Shown here one piece after another: positions 34,918 to 47,144 of a DNA stretch of 64,000 bases. The notes under the pieces were generated by a model. That model did no database searches. It saw only the letters and a list, made by a program, of their open reading frames with translations, and was not told the DNA's origin. Numbering within the stretch: position 1 is the stretch's first letter; each line of letters opens with the position of its first letter. The stretch comes from Gigaspora rosea. Lineage: Eukaryota; Glomeromycota; Glomeromycetes; Diversisporales; Gigasporaceae. The position numbers and the translations under genes were made by a program. Location of the stretch: assembly GCA_003550325.1 (NCBI GenBank), contig QKWP01000343.1:96601-160600 (forward strand), given 5' to 3'.

Positions 34918-36880
34918 TTAACAATCACACAGACGATTGGGTATATCGCAATGGTTATACAATCATGCGGATGAGCAGAAACGTCGCAATAAACGATCAT
35001 GAACATAATGAACGTAATGAATGTAATGTAATTTAAAAGCAATAAAGTGTACAAGCTCAGAATTTGTATAGATAAAATATACAAACTCAGAATTAGATGG
35101 ATATGAAATGCAGTGTCACAAATTCGTCGAATTTCCCAATTAGTTTACCCCACATTTGTACAGTTCATTTCTTTATTTAGTATAGATAACATTCATTTCC
35201 ATTTTTGTATAATTCATTAAATGTTTTGATTATCCCTTTTTGTAAATCTTTATAACACGTTAACGTGTTAGCACGTATGCGTGTTAAGGGGTAAGAATTT
35301 TGAAACTTCTAGATAGCACGCCAACTTGTTAGGCAGTAGTACCATTGTTGAATAGCATGTAGCATGTTAATGAATTTGACTTCAATAAAGAGAGATACAT
35401 GAAGTTCACATCGATTTTACTTAAGAAAAATAAAGGAGGTAAGCTAATGTAGTGCTGAAGAGACCTTTATTCGAGTAAATCAGAAACTTATTTTCAGTAA
35501 CTATAAACGCATACACTCAAATTTGTAGATTGCTACACACTTATATATACAATCACTTGACAATCACCTGATTGTTGTCCGGCTGCACGATTATACAATG
35601 ATTTTTAGTGAGTATAGATATGGCTAACAAATAATATATTAGATTAATCTTTAGCATACGCAATCGGGCAACAATTAGGTGATTCTATGGATGCGCAGCG
35701 ATTTACCTTGATAGAGGATTTAATATATTTCAGAAATTTTTTTAAGTACAAAAATATTTATGCTTTCAACGTTTTTAGTAATGCAAAAAAAAGCCACAAT
35801 AAGTGAAAATAATATTTAAAAGTAAAAAAATTAGTCAAAAATTACGACAAATTTATTATGCGATATTCAAAGAATGTATATGTGGCTGGATCATCATCAT
35901 ATGAATGTTATGTCAGCTAATAATTTACATACAACTAATCAAACCATTAAGAAACTCTGAATTAGTGGCACTGTATATGTATATATAGATATACGTATAT
36001 GGTGTCACAATAGTTACAGATTTGACAATCATGTGGACGATTGAGAATATCGCAATGATCTGTATACTCTTATCGAGAATACCAATATAAAGATATCGAG
36101 AGATTGTCAATATGAAATATAGAAATTTTAATTAAAATAACGAATAGAAATTTGGATTAAAACGTTTTCCACTTCTCATCGATTTCTTATCTGTTAATTA
36201 GATTTATTTAATTTGTAATGATTATAATTTCTTCATAATCTATATTATTATGAATTTCTTATTTATGCTGATTTATTAATTGATAAATCGCTTCTTATTG
36301 TTTCTTAGTAAAATAGTTTAACTGATGACCTGTTTTAGAGCTTAAACCGTTATCCGTTCATATTAAAATAACGGAGATTCAACAGATAACTCTAAATCTG
36401 ATTCTTTTCATGAAACTGTATGCACAAAGTGAGATATTAAATTTTAGCCTTATCTGAATTTAAAGTTGTTGGCGTCAGCAGCGTCCTGCTTACACTTGTA
36501 ATCTATAACGTTGATCCCGACAATACGTACGTTACCTAAATATTGATCCTTAATCTACATTGATATTTGTGTTGAAAACCTCTACTCAATGGATGTTTTC
36601 GGGGTTTTTTTTGAATTTTATGCTGATTGATTTTACAAACGGATCCAAGTCACGGAAATGTATAATAATTTCGAATATATGACATTTAGTTTATGATATT
36701 TATATCGATAACTGTTGATGACATAACATGATATTAGGTAAGTTCAAATGTATGCATTACGATCATTAATCAGAAAAATCAGATTTGACGTCATGAGATG
36801 CCATAGTTTCAGATTTGGCAATCATTACTATCATGAAGACAATCGAGAACGTCGCAATTACGGTGTTCCATTTGGGCCAA
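34918..36880. other. Non-coding with a repeated CGATTG...CGCAAT word
   Basis: CACAGACGATTGGGTATATCGCAAT (34927), TGTGGACGATTGAGAATATC (36031) and GAAGACAATCGAGAACGTCGCAAT-like sequence (36835) are copies of one short dispersed repeat. ACACGTTAACGTGTTAGCACG near 35255 is palindromic. No gene. Confidence 0.5.
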
Positions 36881-37590
36881 AACTGCAGTTTTTTTAAAAC
36901 TTAAACTTCAAAATTTTGAAATTGCGAAAATTGAAAATTTTGGAACTTTGAAAATTGAAAAATTCAAAATTGAAAATTTTGAAATTTGAAAATTTGAAAT
37001 TGAAAATTTGAAAATTTAAAAAATTGAAAATTTTAAACCTAAACATGGTAATTTAATGGCGCATGTGCATTGTAACACACCATATGATAAACCAATCAAA
37101 TCGTAGGATCAGGTAATTAAAATCGAAAAAAACAGTGATGTTTTAAACAATCACTTTTTGCTTATGAAACCACTCTTCATGCTCTAACAAAAAAAAAATC
37201 CTTTGTAAAATTTTACTATAAACCTCCTATTTTTGGCCATGCATTACTGTCACATTACCCTAACCTAACTATCAGAAAAAATAGGTTGTTTTGGTTGTTT
37301 TGATTTCACATTATACCAGATCATATAAAGTGCATTTCAATGCACCAGCACAAAATAATAAAATTCTAATTTAATTGCCAAATATAAAGTGTAGTTATTT
37401 ATTATATTTAGAAGTTGTAAATTTTTAATTTTAATTTTCAAATTAAATTTTTGAATTTCTAATTTCAAAAATTTTTGAAATTTTAAAATTTTTCAAATTT
37501 CAAATTTTTCAATTTTAAATTTTTGAATTTTTTAAATTTTAAATTTTTGAATTTTCAAATTTTAGAAAATTTAAATTTTAAAATATTTAA
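36881..37590. repeat. AAATTTTGAAATT low complexity around a dispersed repeat
   Basis: 36885-37030 and 37420-37585 consist of GAAAATTTGAAATTT words and their complements, so the two blanks can pair. Between them is a copy of the telomere-linked family (TTATGAAACCACTCTTCATG at 37160, TACCCTAACCTAAC at 37256). Confidence 0.75.
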
Positions 37591-38318
37591 GGATAGGGTG
37601 AACATGGATTATTTTAATAGTAATTATATTGTAATAATATGAAATCAGGTGATCAATCAATTAGGGTTGTAAACAATGTAGATTTAACAAATCAGAATGG
37701 GATTACTAAAATGCACATATGGTGTTTATACCATGTTACACAAAGCCATTAGAATAGCCAATCAAATTTAAGATCAGATGTAACATAAAATTTCAGTTTT
37801 TTTGTTTATTTTTAAAAAAAATATTCATATCTCAAAAGTTTGTTTATGAAACCACCTTTGGTGCTCTAATAAAAAAAATTTCTTGCTAAATTTTGTATAT
37901 ACTAATGCCTTGATAAAATCCCAGGCCTCACCCTAACTCTAAGGTAATAAAAATTTATTTTTTGTTTTTGTTACATGGATTTGTAAATCTAATTTATCTA
38001 TAGTGTAAATATCATAGGTACATTACTGGTGCATTTTATATTATCTGAATTAGAATTAGCAATTTTTGTATAACCTAAAAAAATTTGGGTTCATCAAGAC
38101 CCCGAAATATACATAGATAGGTCAGGTTAATTATAGGGTTACTAAAAAAGGAAAGATCTGCAGAAAAACTTCAAAAATAAGCAAAAAATTACTATAAATA
38201 GAAAAGATCTGCATAAAAAACTTCAAAAATAAGCAAACTCATATCTAACCTATCTATGATATTTCGGGGTCCTGTTCATTTAAGATTTTTTTACTAATAT
38301 ATAAAGGTAGTTATTTTT
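37591..38318. repeat. Dispersed repeat copy with CCTAACTCTAA word
   Basis: 37680-37950 (GAAACCACCTTTGGTGCTC, AAATTTTGTATATACTAATG, CTCACCCTAACTCTAA) is closely similar to 40440-40705. 38150-38260 has a short tandem repeat of GATCTGCA(G/T)AAAAACTTCAAAAATAAGC. Confidence 0.7.
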
Positions 38319-38340
38319 AAATAATATAGGGTTTTTTAGA

Positions 38341-38417
38341 GTGTTGCGACTTAGGGAAGCTGGTAAGTTGTCACCCCCCAAGTGTCAGGTCTAGGGTTCA
38401 AATCCCACTGGCGACGC
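38341..38417 (+). promoter_or_regulatory. tRNA-derived head, internal Pol III promoter
   Basis: GTGTTGC at the start can pair with GCGACGC at the end as a 7-bp acceptor stem (with G-U pairs). TTAGGGAAGCTGG fits the A box and GGTTCAAATCC fits the B box. The spacing is that of a tRNA, but the anticodon arm is poor. I read it as a SINE promoter, not a working tRNA. Confidence 0.8.
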
Positions 38418-38783
38418 TTTGGAAAAATAGACCTGTGTTACGGTAACCATTTTCTGTCGATCGGTTGGGTATATTACCTGTAGTTCTTGGTTACCATCTT
38501 GAATGAAAGCTTTCGGGCGAAGTTGTGTCCGGTGACACAGACAAATTCAAGGAACCGGGGAAATGGAAACCCATTTGGAAAGTCCCGAGTAAGGAGGTAG
38601 CAACGATCTTCGACGGTGCTACCAGAACTGTAATATCGGAAACCGGAGCTGAAGAACTGGACGACATGACCTTCGTAGGAGAGGGTCCACCAACCTGGCC
38701 ACCGAAGTCGTACTGGAGGAAAAGGACCTATGTTCTGGAATTAGGTACCAGGGGAAGAAAAACTATAGTAGCACCTAATGCTA

Positions 38784-39046
38784 NNNNNNNNNNNNNNNNN
38801 NNNNNNNNNNNNNNNNNNNNNNNNNNNNNNNNNNNNNNNNNNNNNNNNNNNNNNNNNNNNNNNNNNNNNNNNNNNNNNNNNNNNNNNNNNNNNNNNNNNN
38901 NNNNNNNNNNNNNNNNNNNNNNNNNNNNNNNNNNNNNNNNNNNNNNNNNNNNNNNNNNNNNNNNNNNNNNNNNNNNNNNNNNNNNNNNNNNNNNNNNNNN
39001 NNNNNNNNNNNNNNNNNNNNNNNNNNNNNNNNNNNNNNNNNNNNNN
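38784..39046. other. Assembly gap (263 N)
   Basis: Unresolved bases inside the SINE-like unit. Reading frames through it are meaningless. Confidence 1.
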
Positions 39047-39378
39047 ACTGACTAATGTATCGGAGGGCTGTACCGGTGATCACAAGTAGGATTGACATGC
39101 GAAGCGTTGGACCAGAGGGTTTAAATAGGCAATCCCCTAGTTGGGTTGTAGGTATGGCAACTAGTGTAGAACCTTCGGGCGGACTACTTAAATTAGACAA
39201 CCAAAAGTTGTACGTGTGGCTAGTTGTACTCTCATTCAATGTAACTCAATTGTGGGTGTGCCCAAAGAGGCGCCCTTGATCCACAGGCTTGATTAAATAA
39301 ACTCTCATCCAAAGCGAGAACTTTAACACAAAAAAAAAAAATAAAATAATATAGGGTTTAAAATTTTACTATAACAAA

Positions 39379-39701
39379 TAGGGTTCTGCAATTTGATTTG
39401 ATCTTCAAATATTTGAATCAAATATTTGATCAAATTCAAATTCAAATTTGACTATATTTGATTTGATCAAATTCAAATTCAAATTTGACTATATTTGATT
39501 TGATCAAATTCAAATATGACCAAATTTGATTTGATTTAACAAATATTTGATTTTATTTGAAAATTACTATTAAAAATTCAAATTCAAATCAAATTCAAAT
39601 TCAAATATTTGAATCAAATCAAATTCAAATCAGGGTCAATTTGATTTGATCAAATTCAAATTGATCCAATATTTGATTTGATTTGAATTTGAGGAACCCT
39701 A
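39379..39701. mobile_element. 323-bp hAT MITE made of CAAATCAAATT words, perfect 8-bp duplication
   Basis: Ends TAGGGTTCTGCAATTTG and CAAATTTGAGGAACCCTA-type (GAATTTGAGGAACCCTA) are inverted. Both flanks carry ATAACAAA (39371-39378 and 39702-39709). Almost all the interior is repeated TTTGATTTGATCAAATTCAA, so the two halves pair over their whole length. Confidence 0.85.
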
Positions 39702-39709
39702 ATAACAAA

Positions 39710-41095
39710 TATGAAACTTCAAATTATATATTACAAAATTATAGGGATATTCACCTTTTAAAAATTTGAAATTTTGAAAATTTGAAATTTTAAAATTTTA
39801 AAATTTTGAATGTTAAATTTTAAAATTTAAATTTTCAAAAATTAGAAAATTCAAAAATTAAAAATTTGAAATTTGGCTTTTCCAAAAACATGTGGCAGGT
39901 TATACAAATTTAAAGTAATATGATCTGTATAACACTTACTTTAAATTTAAATTATTATATTTAGAAATTTTAAATTTTTTAATTTTTAAATTTTCAAATT
40001 TTTTCAAATTTCAAAATTTTCAATTTTCAAATTTTTTAATTTTTGAATTTCTTAATTTTAGTTTTTTAATTTTCAAATTTTTTAATTTTTCAATTTTTAT
40101 ATTTTCAAATTTTCAAATTTCAAAAAAATTATACTTTTGGCCCAAATAAAATACTATACACATTTGTTGGAGCTCTAATTTAGTAGATAGAGATTTAAAG
40201 ATCTTAGGTTTCAAGCATATTATTATAGTTGCCTATATAAAAAAACTACAAAATTTTATAAAGAATTTGCTTTTGAGTTTTTTGCAAATTTTGTTTATAA
40301 ATTTGCAAAATTAATCAAAAAGATATGATCTTTGTATACTAGAAAAGATTAAATAAATCTATTCAGATCTGGTTTTTTATTTTGATCTTTGTTTTGTTTT
40401 TTTTTTATTTTTGTTGTTTCAAATTTTTCAAATTTTCAAATTTAATCTTTTTTTAATGAATTTTACTAAAAACGCACCTATGGTGTTTTACACCATATTA
40501 CACAAAACTATTAGAATAGCCAATCAAAATTTAAGATCAGATGTAACAAAAAATTTTATTTTTTTGTTTATTTTTTTAAAAAAAACATTTATATCGCAAA
40601 ATTTTGCTTATGAAACCACCTTTGGGGCTCTAATAAAAAAAATTCTTTGCTAAATTTTGTATATACTAATGCCTCAATAAAATTCTAGGCCTTACCCTAA
40701 CTCTAAAGTAATTAAAATTTAAAATTTTATTTTTGATTTTGTTACACAGATTTGCAAATCTAATTTACCTATGGTAGTAACATGCCATAAGTGCATTTTA
40801 TAATAATTGTTTTTAATTATTTTTTCTTTTTTATTTGTTTTTATTTTTTATTCTTTTTTTAATTAATTTTTTTTATTTGTTTTATTTATTTTTTTTTATT
40901 TTTTTTATTTTTTAATTTTTTTAATTTTGATTTATTTATTTATTTATTTTTATTTTTTATTTATTTATTTTTATTTTTTTTTATTTATTTATTTTAATAT
41001 TTTTTATTTATTTATTTTGATTTTTTTTTATTTATTTATTTAAATTTTTTTATTTATTTTAATTTTTTTGTTTTAATTATTTTTATTTAAGCAAT
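39710..41095. repeat. Low complexity, one dispersed repeat copy, T-rich tract
   Basis: 39755-40130 repeats the AAATTTTGAAATT low complexity of 36.9-37.6 kb. 40440-40710 is a close copy of 37680-37950. 40805-41090 is almost pure (TTTAT)n with strong T bias on the plus strand. Confidence 0.75.
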
Positions 41096-42167
41096 TTCTA
41101 TTTGTATTGTAATATAATAACTTTTAAACAAGAACTATATTACTTGACTTAACATGTAAGAAAATAAAGAATATGTAGATAAATAGAAAATAAACAAAAA
41201 ATTAAAAGATAAAATATAAAAATAAAAGATTTAGAGTCAAAGGATAATATCAGTTTATTAATTATAATATTTTAAGCACAAATATTGAAAAGAAGAAAAA
41301 AAAGTAAAAATAGAACAGGACTCCAAAATATACATATAAAATAACCTCAAAAAGAAGCAAAAAATTACTATAAATAGAAATATTTGCACAAAAATCACCA
41401 AAAATAAGCAATCTAATACCTGACCTATCTATGTATATTTCAGGGTCCTAATAGAACCTGCTCTAACTTGGAAAAAAAACAGTGTTTATATACATATAGA
41501 AACTTAGGATTTTTGCAATAACATACTAAGATAAAAATACTATGATATTGTACTAAAATAATGTTTTTTTTTAAACTTGATGATCATGTCACACTTCAAT
41601 CCTTTATTGATGATAATTTCCCAAAAGAAAAATTTTTTACATCCACCATTTGGTGTTTGAATCAAAGAGTGGCTCACCCGGTTACTATAAAGTACCTAAA
41701 TACTTGAGCACTATGTGTGACCTGCCAAGGGTAATTTAAACTCATCAATCTACCTCATACCGATCCGCCCCGAATCACCGACCTGACTTACCATCCTGTC
41801 ATGACTGTCTTCTTTCCCAACCTTCTTCTCGTAGCCTCCTAGGTAGAAGAACTACCAACAAAATAGAAGAAAAGGATAAAAAAAATGGGGAGTGCTAAAC
41901 TAACAAAATGAGAAAAAACATGACAAGAAATAACAGGGAAGGGGATAAACGAAAAAAATAAAAACAGAAAAAAGGAGAAAAAGACTGAAAAAAAGACGGT
42001 CATGACGACACTATTTTTGCCTGTGTTAGACTTTAAAAATTATATAGTATTGTATAGAAGAAATCTAATCTAACACTATATGTACTAGAAAGAGAAAAAG
42101 AAAAAAACGTCTAACATCTAGAAATTTCTATATGTAATCCCTCTGATCTCTATTACACCAGTCATTG
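41096..42167. other. Non-coding; A-rich purine tract
   Basis: 41865-42000 is a purine-rich AAAGAAAA tract. 41340-41460 resembles 38120-38280 (ACCTGACCTATCTATG, TTTCAGGGTCCT). 41680-41860 is GC-richer without a recognised feature. Confidence 0.45.
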
Positions 42168-42605
42168 TTATTTGGTAAGCATTAATCCAAATATCCTTGT
42201 TGGAGATTCCATTTCAGTAGACGTGTCCGAATTTGGAAGGAGTAAACACTGCCGATCTTTTGGAGGGGGTACGCTGAATTGACCACTTTTTGTGAAATTT
42301 CGAAACGTCCAAAGCAGTCCAGGAAAAGAGTACCAAAATAAAGAAGTTGTAAGAGTTACGCTGTACAGAATAACATATCTAACCAAGTATCTACTTCTAT
42401 TTTCATATCTATAGGCCTTGACAAAGCTCCAGAGTTTCTCTGCTACATCTTTGCTCAATAGCACCAAAGCCTGCCAAGGTGCCTCGCTTATAAGTCTACT
42501 GTTCTTTTTCATCTCTATTTCAGTCACAGAATATACAGTGAATAGACTTTGTACCCGAAAGCAGCTTTGGTAGAGTTTTGTTGTGTATAAATATGTTAAC
42601 TGCAT
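42168..42605 (-). CDS. Unrecognised 145-residue frame
   Basis: The frame has no obvious domain. It contains one hydrophobic stretch (VRYVILYSVTLTTSLFWYSF, residues about 75-94) that could span a membrane, and is otherwise mixed. It lies in a GC-richer patch where chance frames are more likely, has no paralog in the window and no evident promoter. I list it because its length is unusual for this region, but it may be spurious. Confidence 0.25.
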   Translation of the reverse strand: MQLTYLYTTKLYQSCFRVQSLFTVYSVTEIEMKKNSRLISEAPWQALVLLSKDVAEKLWSFVKAYRYENRSRYLVRYVILYSVTLTTSLFWYSFPGLLWTFRNFTKSGQFSVPPPKDRQCLLLPNSDTSTEMESPTRIFGLMLTK

Positions 42606-42639
42606 AGTTTTGGTAGGTCTGAGTTCTTGGAAAATTTTG

Positions 42640-42800
42640 ACTAAAATAATGTATTAACATAATGTACTATGATAACATACTAAGATATTGTGCTAAGATA
42701 ATATACTAAGATAATATACTAAAATATTGATTGTACTATGATAACATACAAGATATTGTACTAAAACATTATTATACTATGATAACATACTATTATAGGA
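42640..42800. repeat. Minisatellite of TACTAAGATAATA
   Basis: Ten or more copies of ACTAAGATAATAT/ACTATGATAACAT words in tandem. A smaller block of the same words is at 41515-41560. Confidence 0.85.
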
Positions 42801-44207
42801 ATTACAGTAAAAATAGCTCGTTTTTAAGAACAGACAATATTTTTTTACTAAAACTAATATTACAAATTTGATTGGTTCAATAAAATTTGTACTATTCTTA
42901 ATATTTTATAATATTTACCTAATACTTATATATAAAATTTGTACTAATATTATACTTATATAATAGTATATAGATGTTTTTATACAAGGTATATAAAAAA
43001 CTAACTGATATTTTGAATTGTTGATAATAAAACCACCTTTTGTTTTTAAAAAAACTCCTTATAAAATTTTGGTATAAACTAACTTCTACTCCAATTACAA
43101 ACCTATCTTTACTCTAACTACTGTAAATGGCTAGATACAAGACCCGGGTATAGTATATTCCACCAATTTTAGAACTCTGTAATAGACCCGAGTATAGTAT
43201 ATGGCTGAAAGCTTATATCATATAGTGTAAAAATTTGAGATGCTCATACACTTTGCACTTATAATATGCAATTAAGATTTTAAAAAAGAGCTACATTTAA
43301 TTAAAGAAGATTCTGCGATCTGCACCCAGATATAGTATATAGTTGGTCTGCTATTTAGAGGAATCTTTTATCTGGCCATTTGCAATATATATAGATTTAT
43401 TTTTTATTTATAAAAATTATTTAATTGGCATATTATATAAAATTGTAATTAAAAATTAATAACCATGTATAAAAACTAGTATAAATTTATAAATTTTCTT
43501 TTATTTATTATATTTTTTATTTTTTATTTACTGTATATTATTTTTTAATTAAAACAAATGATGCATAGTATAATATTTATATGCCAAATAGACTCAATTA
43601 AGCTCAAGTAATTTATTTTTGTTATAAAGAAAAGGAAAAATAAATCTGTTACTGAATGTTTTGTATCCAATAACAGCACATCTGGCTTTGAATTAAATAC
43701 AATTGCAATCTAAACCTCTTTATAGTTAAGTTAGTATATTAAATTCAAGGCCAGATGCTTTTTTAATTACTATATAAAAGCAATTACTCTTTGATTCTTT
43801 GAATCTATTATTTGCCAAATAAATCTGTTATTAGTTGCTATATATTCATTAACTATCCCCTTATAATAAAATTATCATTATGTTATAAGTGTCCTGTACA
43901 TTTTTACTAATCATTTTGCACATATGAAAATTAGATAGCATAAATGGTCATGATCACATGTCATGAGAAATTCACAATATTGATATATCAAATACATGTC
44001 ATTAGTGTTAATAAATCTAATATCATATAGTATTATGTTTAATTGCTTGCTTGATAAATATAAATGTGTAAATGAATTTTAAGGTATGTGTTCATGAGAA
44101 TAATTAATCAATTATGAATAAATTTATACAAATGATCATTTGTTATTTTCATAATCGATAAATTTTTTCATGTTCTAATTATGGTTTTTGGATATAGAAA
44201 TCAAAAA
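42801..44207. other. Non-coding with repeat fragments
   Basis: 43020-43115 has the ATAAAACCACCTTTTG core of the telomere-linked family. 43140-43340 repeats GACCC(G/A)G(G/A)TATAGTATAT three times. 43665-43860 is an inverted, diverged relative of 7765-8000 (ACATCTGGCTTTGAATT, CCAGATGCTTTTTTAATT). Confidence 0.5.
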
Positions 44208-44215
44208 TGGCAAGT

Positions 44216-44562
44216 CAAAGTTGTGAATAGACAATAAACAAGCCAGTAGACTCAATAGATAGTCTAATAGTCTAATGTTGTCTAATTAACGCCATTAGAC
44301 AATAGACAAATAAAATATAATTTAAAATAATCTAATTGGTTAATTTAAGAAATTATGATCTGGCTAATATAATTATTAAATTAGACCGATTGATCAATAG
44401 ACAAGTTAATTTATGAATAGACATATTGTCTTATTTTAAATAGATGTTGTCTATTCTCAACCAAATTGAATGGGCCTTAGTCAATTAGACCATTGGGCAA
44501 TTACATCATTAGCCAATTAGACAATTGAATTTTTGATTAGACTATGTCTGTTCACAACCCTG
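44216..44562. mobile_element. 347-bp hAT-like MITE
   Basis: CAAAGTTGTGAATAGACA and TGTCTGTTCACAACCCTG are inverted ends. Interior words TAGACAAT and ATTAGAC recur many times. Flanks GGCAAGTC and GGCAAAGTC are nearly the same, consistent with an 8-bp duplication that has gained one base. Confidence 0.65.
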
Positions 44563-46484
44563 GCAAAGTCAGTTGAATTTTTTTATTAATAATAAATCAA
44601 TTGATTTGTTTATCTTTTAAAAATCGAGTTTCGTTCTTAATGTGCACAAGTTTGTATAAAATTTTTAATAGTAATTAATGATAGAAACCACAATACTACC
44701 ACAATAATTGATCTAACTCAACCTTTAAATGTCCAGTATATTCATTGAGTAGGTGTGTAACAGAATTTTTATAGTAATTCAATTATAGAAATTACAATAA
44801 TTCTAATATAAAATATTTTAGCATTTCATATTACTAGAAGAATTCTGTAGCAGAATTTAAAAAATCAAGTTTTTATTCGTTATGGGCACTTTGTATTTTT
44901 AAAATTAGATTAACTAAAATGTGGATAATGTTAATAGCATAAGTTAGTGAACACTTACTTTGTATCACCAGAATAGTAAGGTTTGTAACAGCAATATATA
45001 ATAGAAACTATAATAATTCTATGTGAACTAATTCAACCCTAACCCTGTATTGTAATTATTAGAATAGTGTGCAAGTTTTATATGAGAATTTCTAATAGTA
45101 ATTCATAATAAAAACTACAATAATATAATCAAACTCAAAACATATTATCCGTTAAGTAGGTTTGTAGCAGAATTTTTTTTAGTAATTCATGATAATACAA
45201 ATTGATCAAAAATTTCAATCAATTAGTTGATAGATCATTTTATCTAACTAAATGATTAATTAGTCGACTAATCAATTAATCAACTAAGTTGGATCTGTAA
45301 AATTCAAATCAATTAGTTGCTAACTTTACATTATATAGTTTAAAGTACTTCTTCAAATTGCAACATAGTGTTGATTTTTTACATATGTATATGTGTTTTG
45401 CACATATGCAAAATCCAATCAAATTTCTTTATTTCAAAAAATCAAGTAATTTGATTGATTGCATATACATAAAGAATAAACAGTTTATTATTTTAATTAT
45501 ACAACAAATTTTTTTATCATTAGTTGAGAAGAATGTCTTTTACTATACCAAACTTCTAAAACAATCTCAAAACAAGTAACTTTACTAAAAGCAAAGTTAT
45601 TATGTGTATTATTATATTTTGCTAAGCAAGCAATTAGTAAAATATATTATCTTTTAAAGGACAAGCTAACAAAACTTTCTTCAAGTTATTATAGTGCAGG
45701 AAACCTTAACATGCCAATATAATAGATGACTTTAAAATCTATTAATTCTTTAAAAAATTAAAATTTTAAAAAACTAACTGGTAATTTTGTTCTTTAAAAC
45801 AAGTTCTATAAAATTACCAGTCAGATTTTAAAAATATAACCTCTATAAGAAGTTAATAGCTTTTAAAGTTAGATTATTTTTTATATTAAAATTAAAATTG
45901 AAATGTATATGATTTTTAAATTTGACCAACCAAAAACTTTGATTTTTATTAAAAAAAAATTTTTGACCAATCAAAATTCAAATTTAAATAATAGATTTTT
46001 TAAAAAATTTTTAATTAGATTTGTATTACCTATTATAGCAATGTGATTGGCTAATTAAGGTTACATTGCATATACAAAATTGAAACAATGTCTAGTTAAG
46101 CTTTCCTGCACCATATTAGTTTTAAGAAACTTTTTGTCTTGCTTAGAATAAAAATTATGCTATATCCTGTTAAATTGTGTAAAATTATAAAAAAATAAAA
46201 AAGGTAATCTATTTTTTAGAGTCATTAAAAACTAGTTAACAAAATAAATTAGTCTATATGAACTTAATTTTTATTTATAATCTTATTTATCTGGTTTTTA
46301 TTTTTTTACAATGTTATCTAATCTTACCAAATATATTCAAAAATAGCTTTGTCACTTCATTGGCAACTTTTCACAGTGCATAATTTTATGCTTTGCTTTT
46401 CATATGCATTAACCAAATAAGACGTAAGAGTTTGCGAACAGAAATCATTTCAAATGACAAATAAACATTAAACTACATTGCATT
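44563..46484. other. AT-rich, no gene seen
   Basis: Several relatives of TAATTCATGATAGAAACTACAATAAT at 44660, 44775, 45005, 45100 and 45185 form a loose tandem series with about 110-150 bp spacing. AACCCTAACCCTG is at 45038. 45190-45300 holds TTGATTAATTAGTCGACTAA palindromic words. No coding region recognised. Confidence 0.5.
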
Positions 46485-46795
46485 ACGTCTAATGATGCCT
46501 GGCGAATGACGAGATAGTTTCGTCTAGACCAATGATGCCTGACGCAACTCACATGACTGACGCAACTCTCTCGTGACCTTAAAACATAATAGTTGAGCTG
46601 CGTCATGCGTCATGCGTCAGTGACGCAACTTATGGTTTCGTCATTCTTCATCAGCTGCGTCAAGCATCTTAGTCTAGACGAATGACGAGACCAGTTCGTC
46701 AGGCAACTTCGAATTGACAAATAACGAATGACGAAACTCGGGACGAATGACTAAACTATGACGAATGACGAATGACAAAACCATAACGAATCATG
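46485..46795. repeat. GACGAA/GACGCAA-rich element
   Basis: The words AATGACGAAAC, GACGCAACT and their complements TTTCGTCA and TGCGTCA fill the block, which begins with AATGATGCCTGGCGAATGAC. A related block at 52995-53200 ends in the complement GTCAGGCATCATTAA. It is probably one DNA-element family with tandem subterminal repeats. Confidence 0.65.
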
Positions 46796-47015
46796 AATTT
46801 TATATGCAATATATAGCATTAGTCGTAATAAATATAAGGAAAAAATAAAAATGTGTTTGTTCAATCGAACAGGATCGCACGCTTGTGATTCCTACTTATT
46901 TGGAGGCACACCAGCATACAATGCTGGATACTGAACTTCATTAGTTTTAATTCAGTGTGACATACAGATACATCAGTGCATTTGATGTATAATTGATTTA
47001 GCTATTTGTAGAGTC

Positions 47016-47051
47016 AGCCGGTGGTTTCCCACCCGCATATGCGGGCCGGCT
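47016..47051. ncRNA. Structured hairpin motif, copy 1
   Basis: AGCCGG at the start pairs with CCGGCT at the end. Inside, GGTGG/CCACC and CCGCATATGCGG can pair, giving a compact fold. A sister copy lies 92 nt downstream. Confidence 0.55.
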
Positions 47052-47107
47052 GTTGACCCTGAGTTTTGCAGTCAAGCTGTTGCTGCTTGGGATTGATGCT
47101 TAAGATT

Positions 47108-47144
47108 AGCCGGTGGTTTCCCACCTGCGTAATGCAGGCCGGCT
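47108..47144. ncRNA. Structured hairpin motif, copy 2
   Basis: Identical to copy 1 in the outer stem and the GGTGGTTTCCCACC part. In the inner stem CCCGC...GCGGG has become CCTGC...GCAGG, so a C-G pair is replaced by T-A with pairing kept. That compensatory change suggests the fold matters. Confidence 0.55.

Larger units (their letters stand above)
38335..39343 (+). mobile_element. tRNA-headed SINE-like retroposon, about 1 kb
   Basis: The unit begins just after the 16-bp word AAATAATATAGGGTTT (38319-38334) and ends in an A-rich tail directly before an identical copy of it (39344-39359). That is an exact target-site duplication, which with the polyA tail marks reverse-transcribed insertion by LINE machinery. 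A tRNA-like head with A and B boxes opens the unit. The body is about 50% GC, unlike its surroundings. It contains a frame (38525-38783, SGDTDKFKEPGKWKPIWKVP ...) that runs into the sequence gap without an ATG; I do not count it as a gene. At about 1 kb it is long for a SINE, and 263 bases of it are unknown. Confidence 0.85.

Noticed and set aside
38341..38417. Functional tRNA gene
   Set aside because: The anticodon arm does not fold well, and the segment is the head of a retroposon with its own target duplication and polyA tail.
38525..39239. Open frames running through the N gap
   Set aside because: Frames across 263 unknown bases mean nothing; the flanking parts have no shared protein features.
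42168..42605. Confident call of a membrane protein gene
   Set aside because: Only one hydrophobic stretch and no homology, paralog or promoter; kept as a low-confidence frame.
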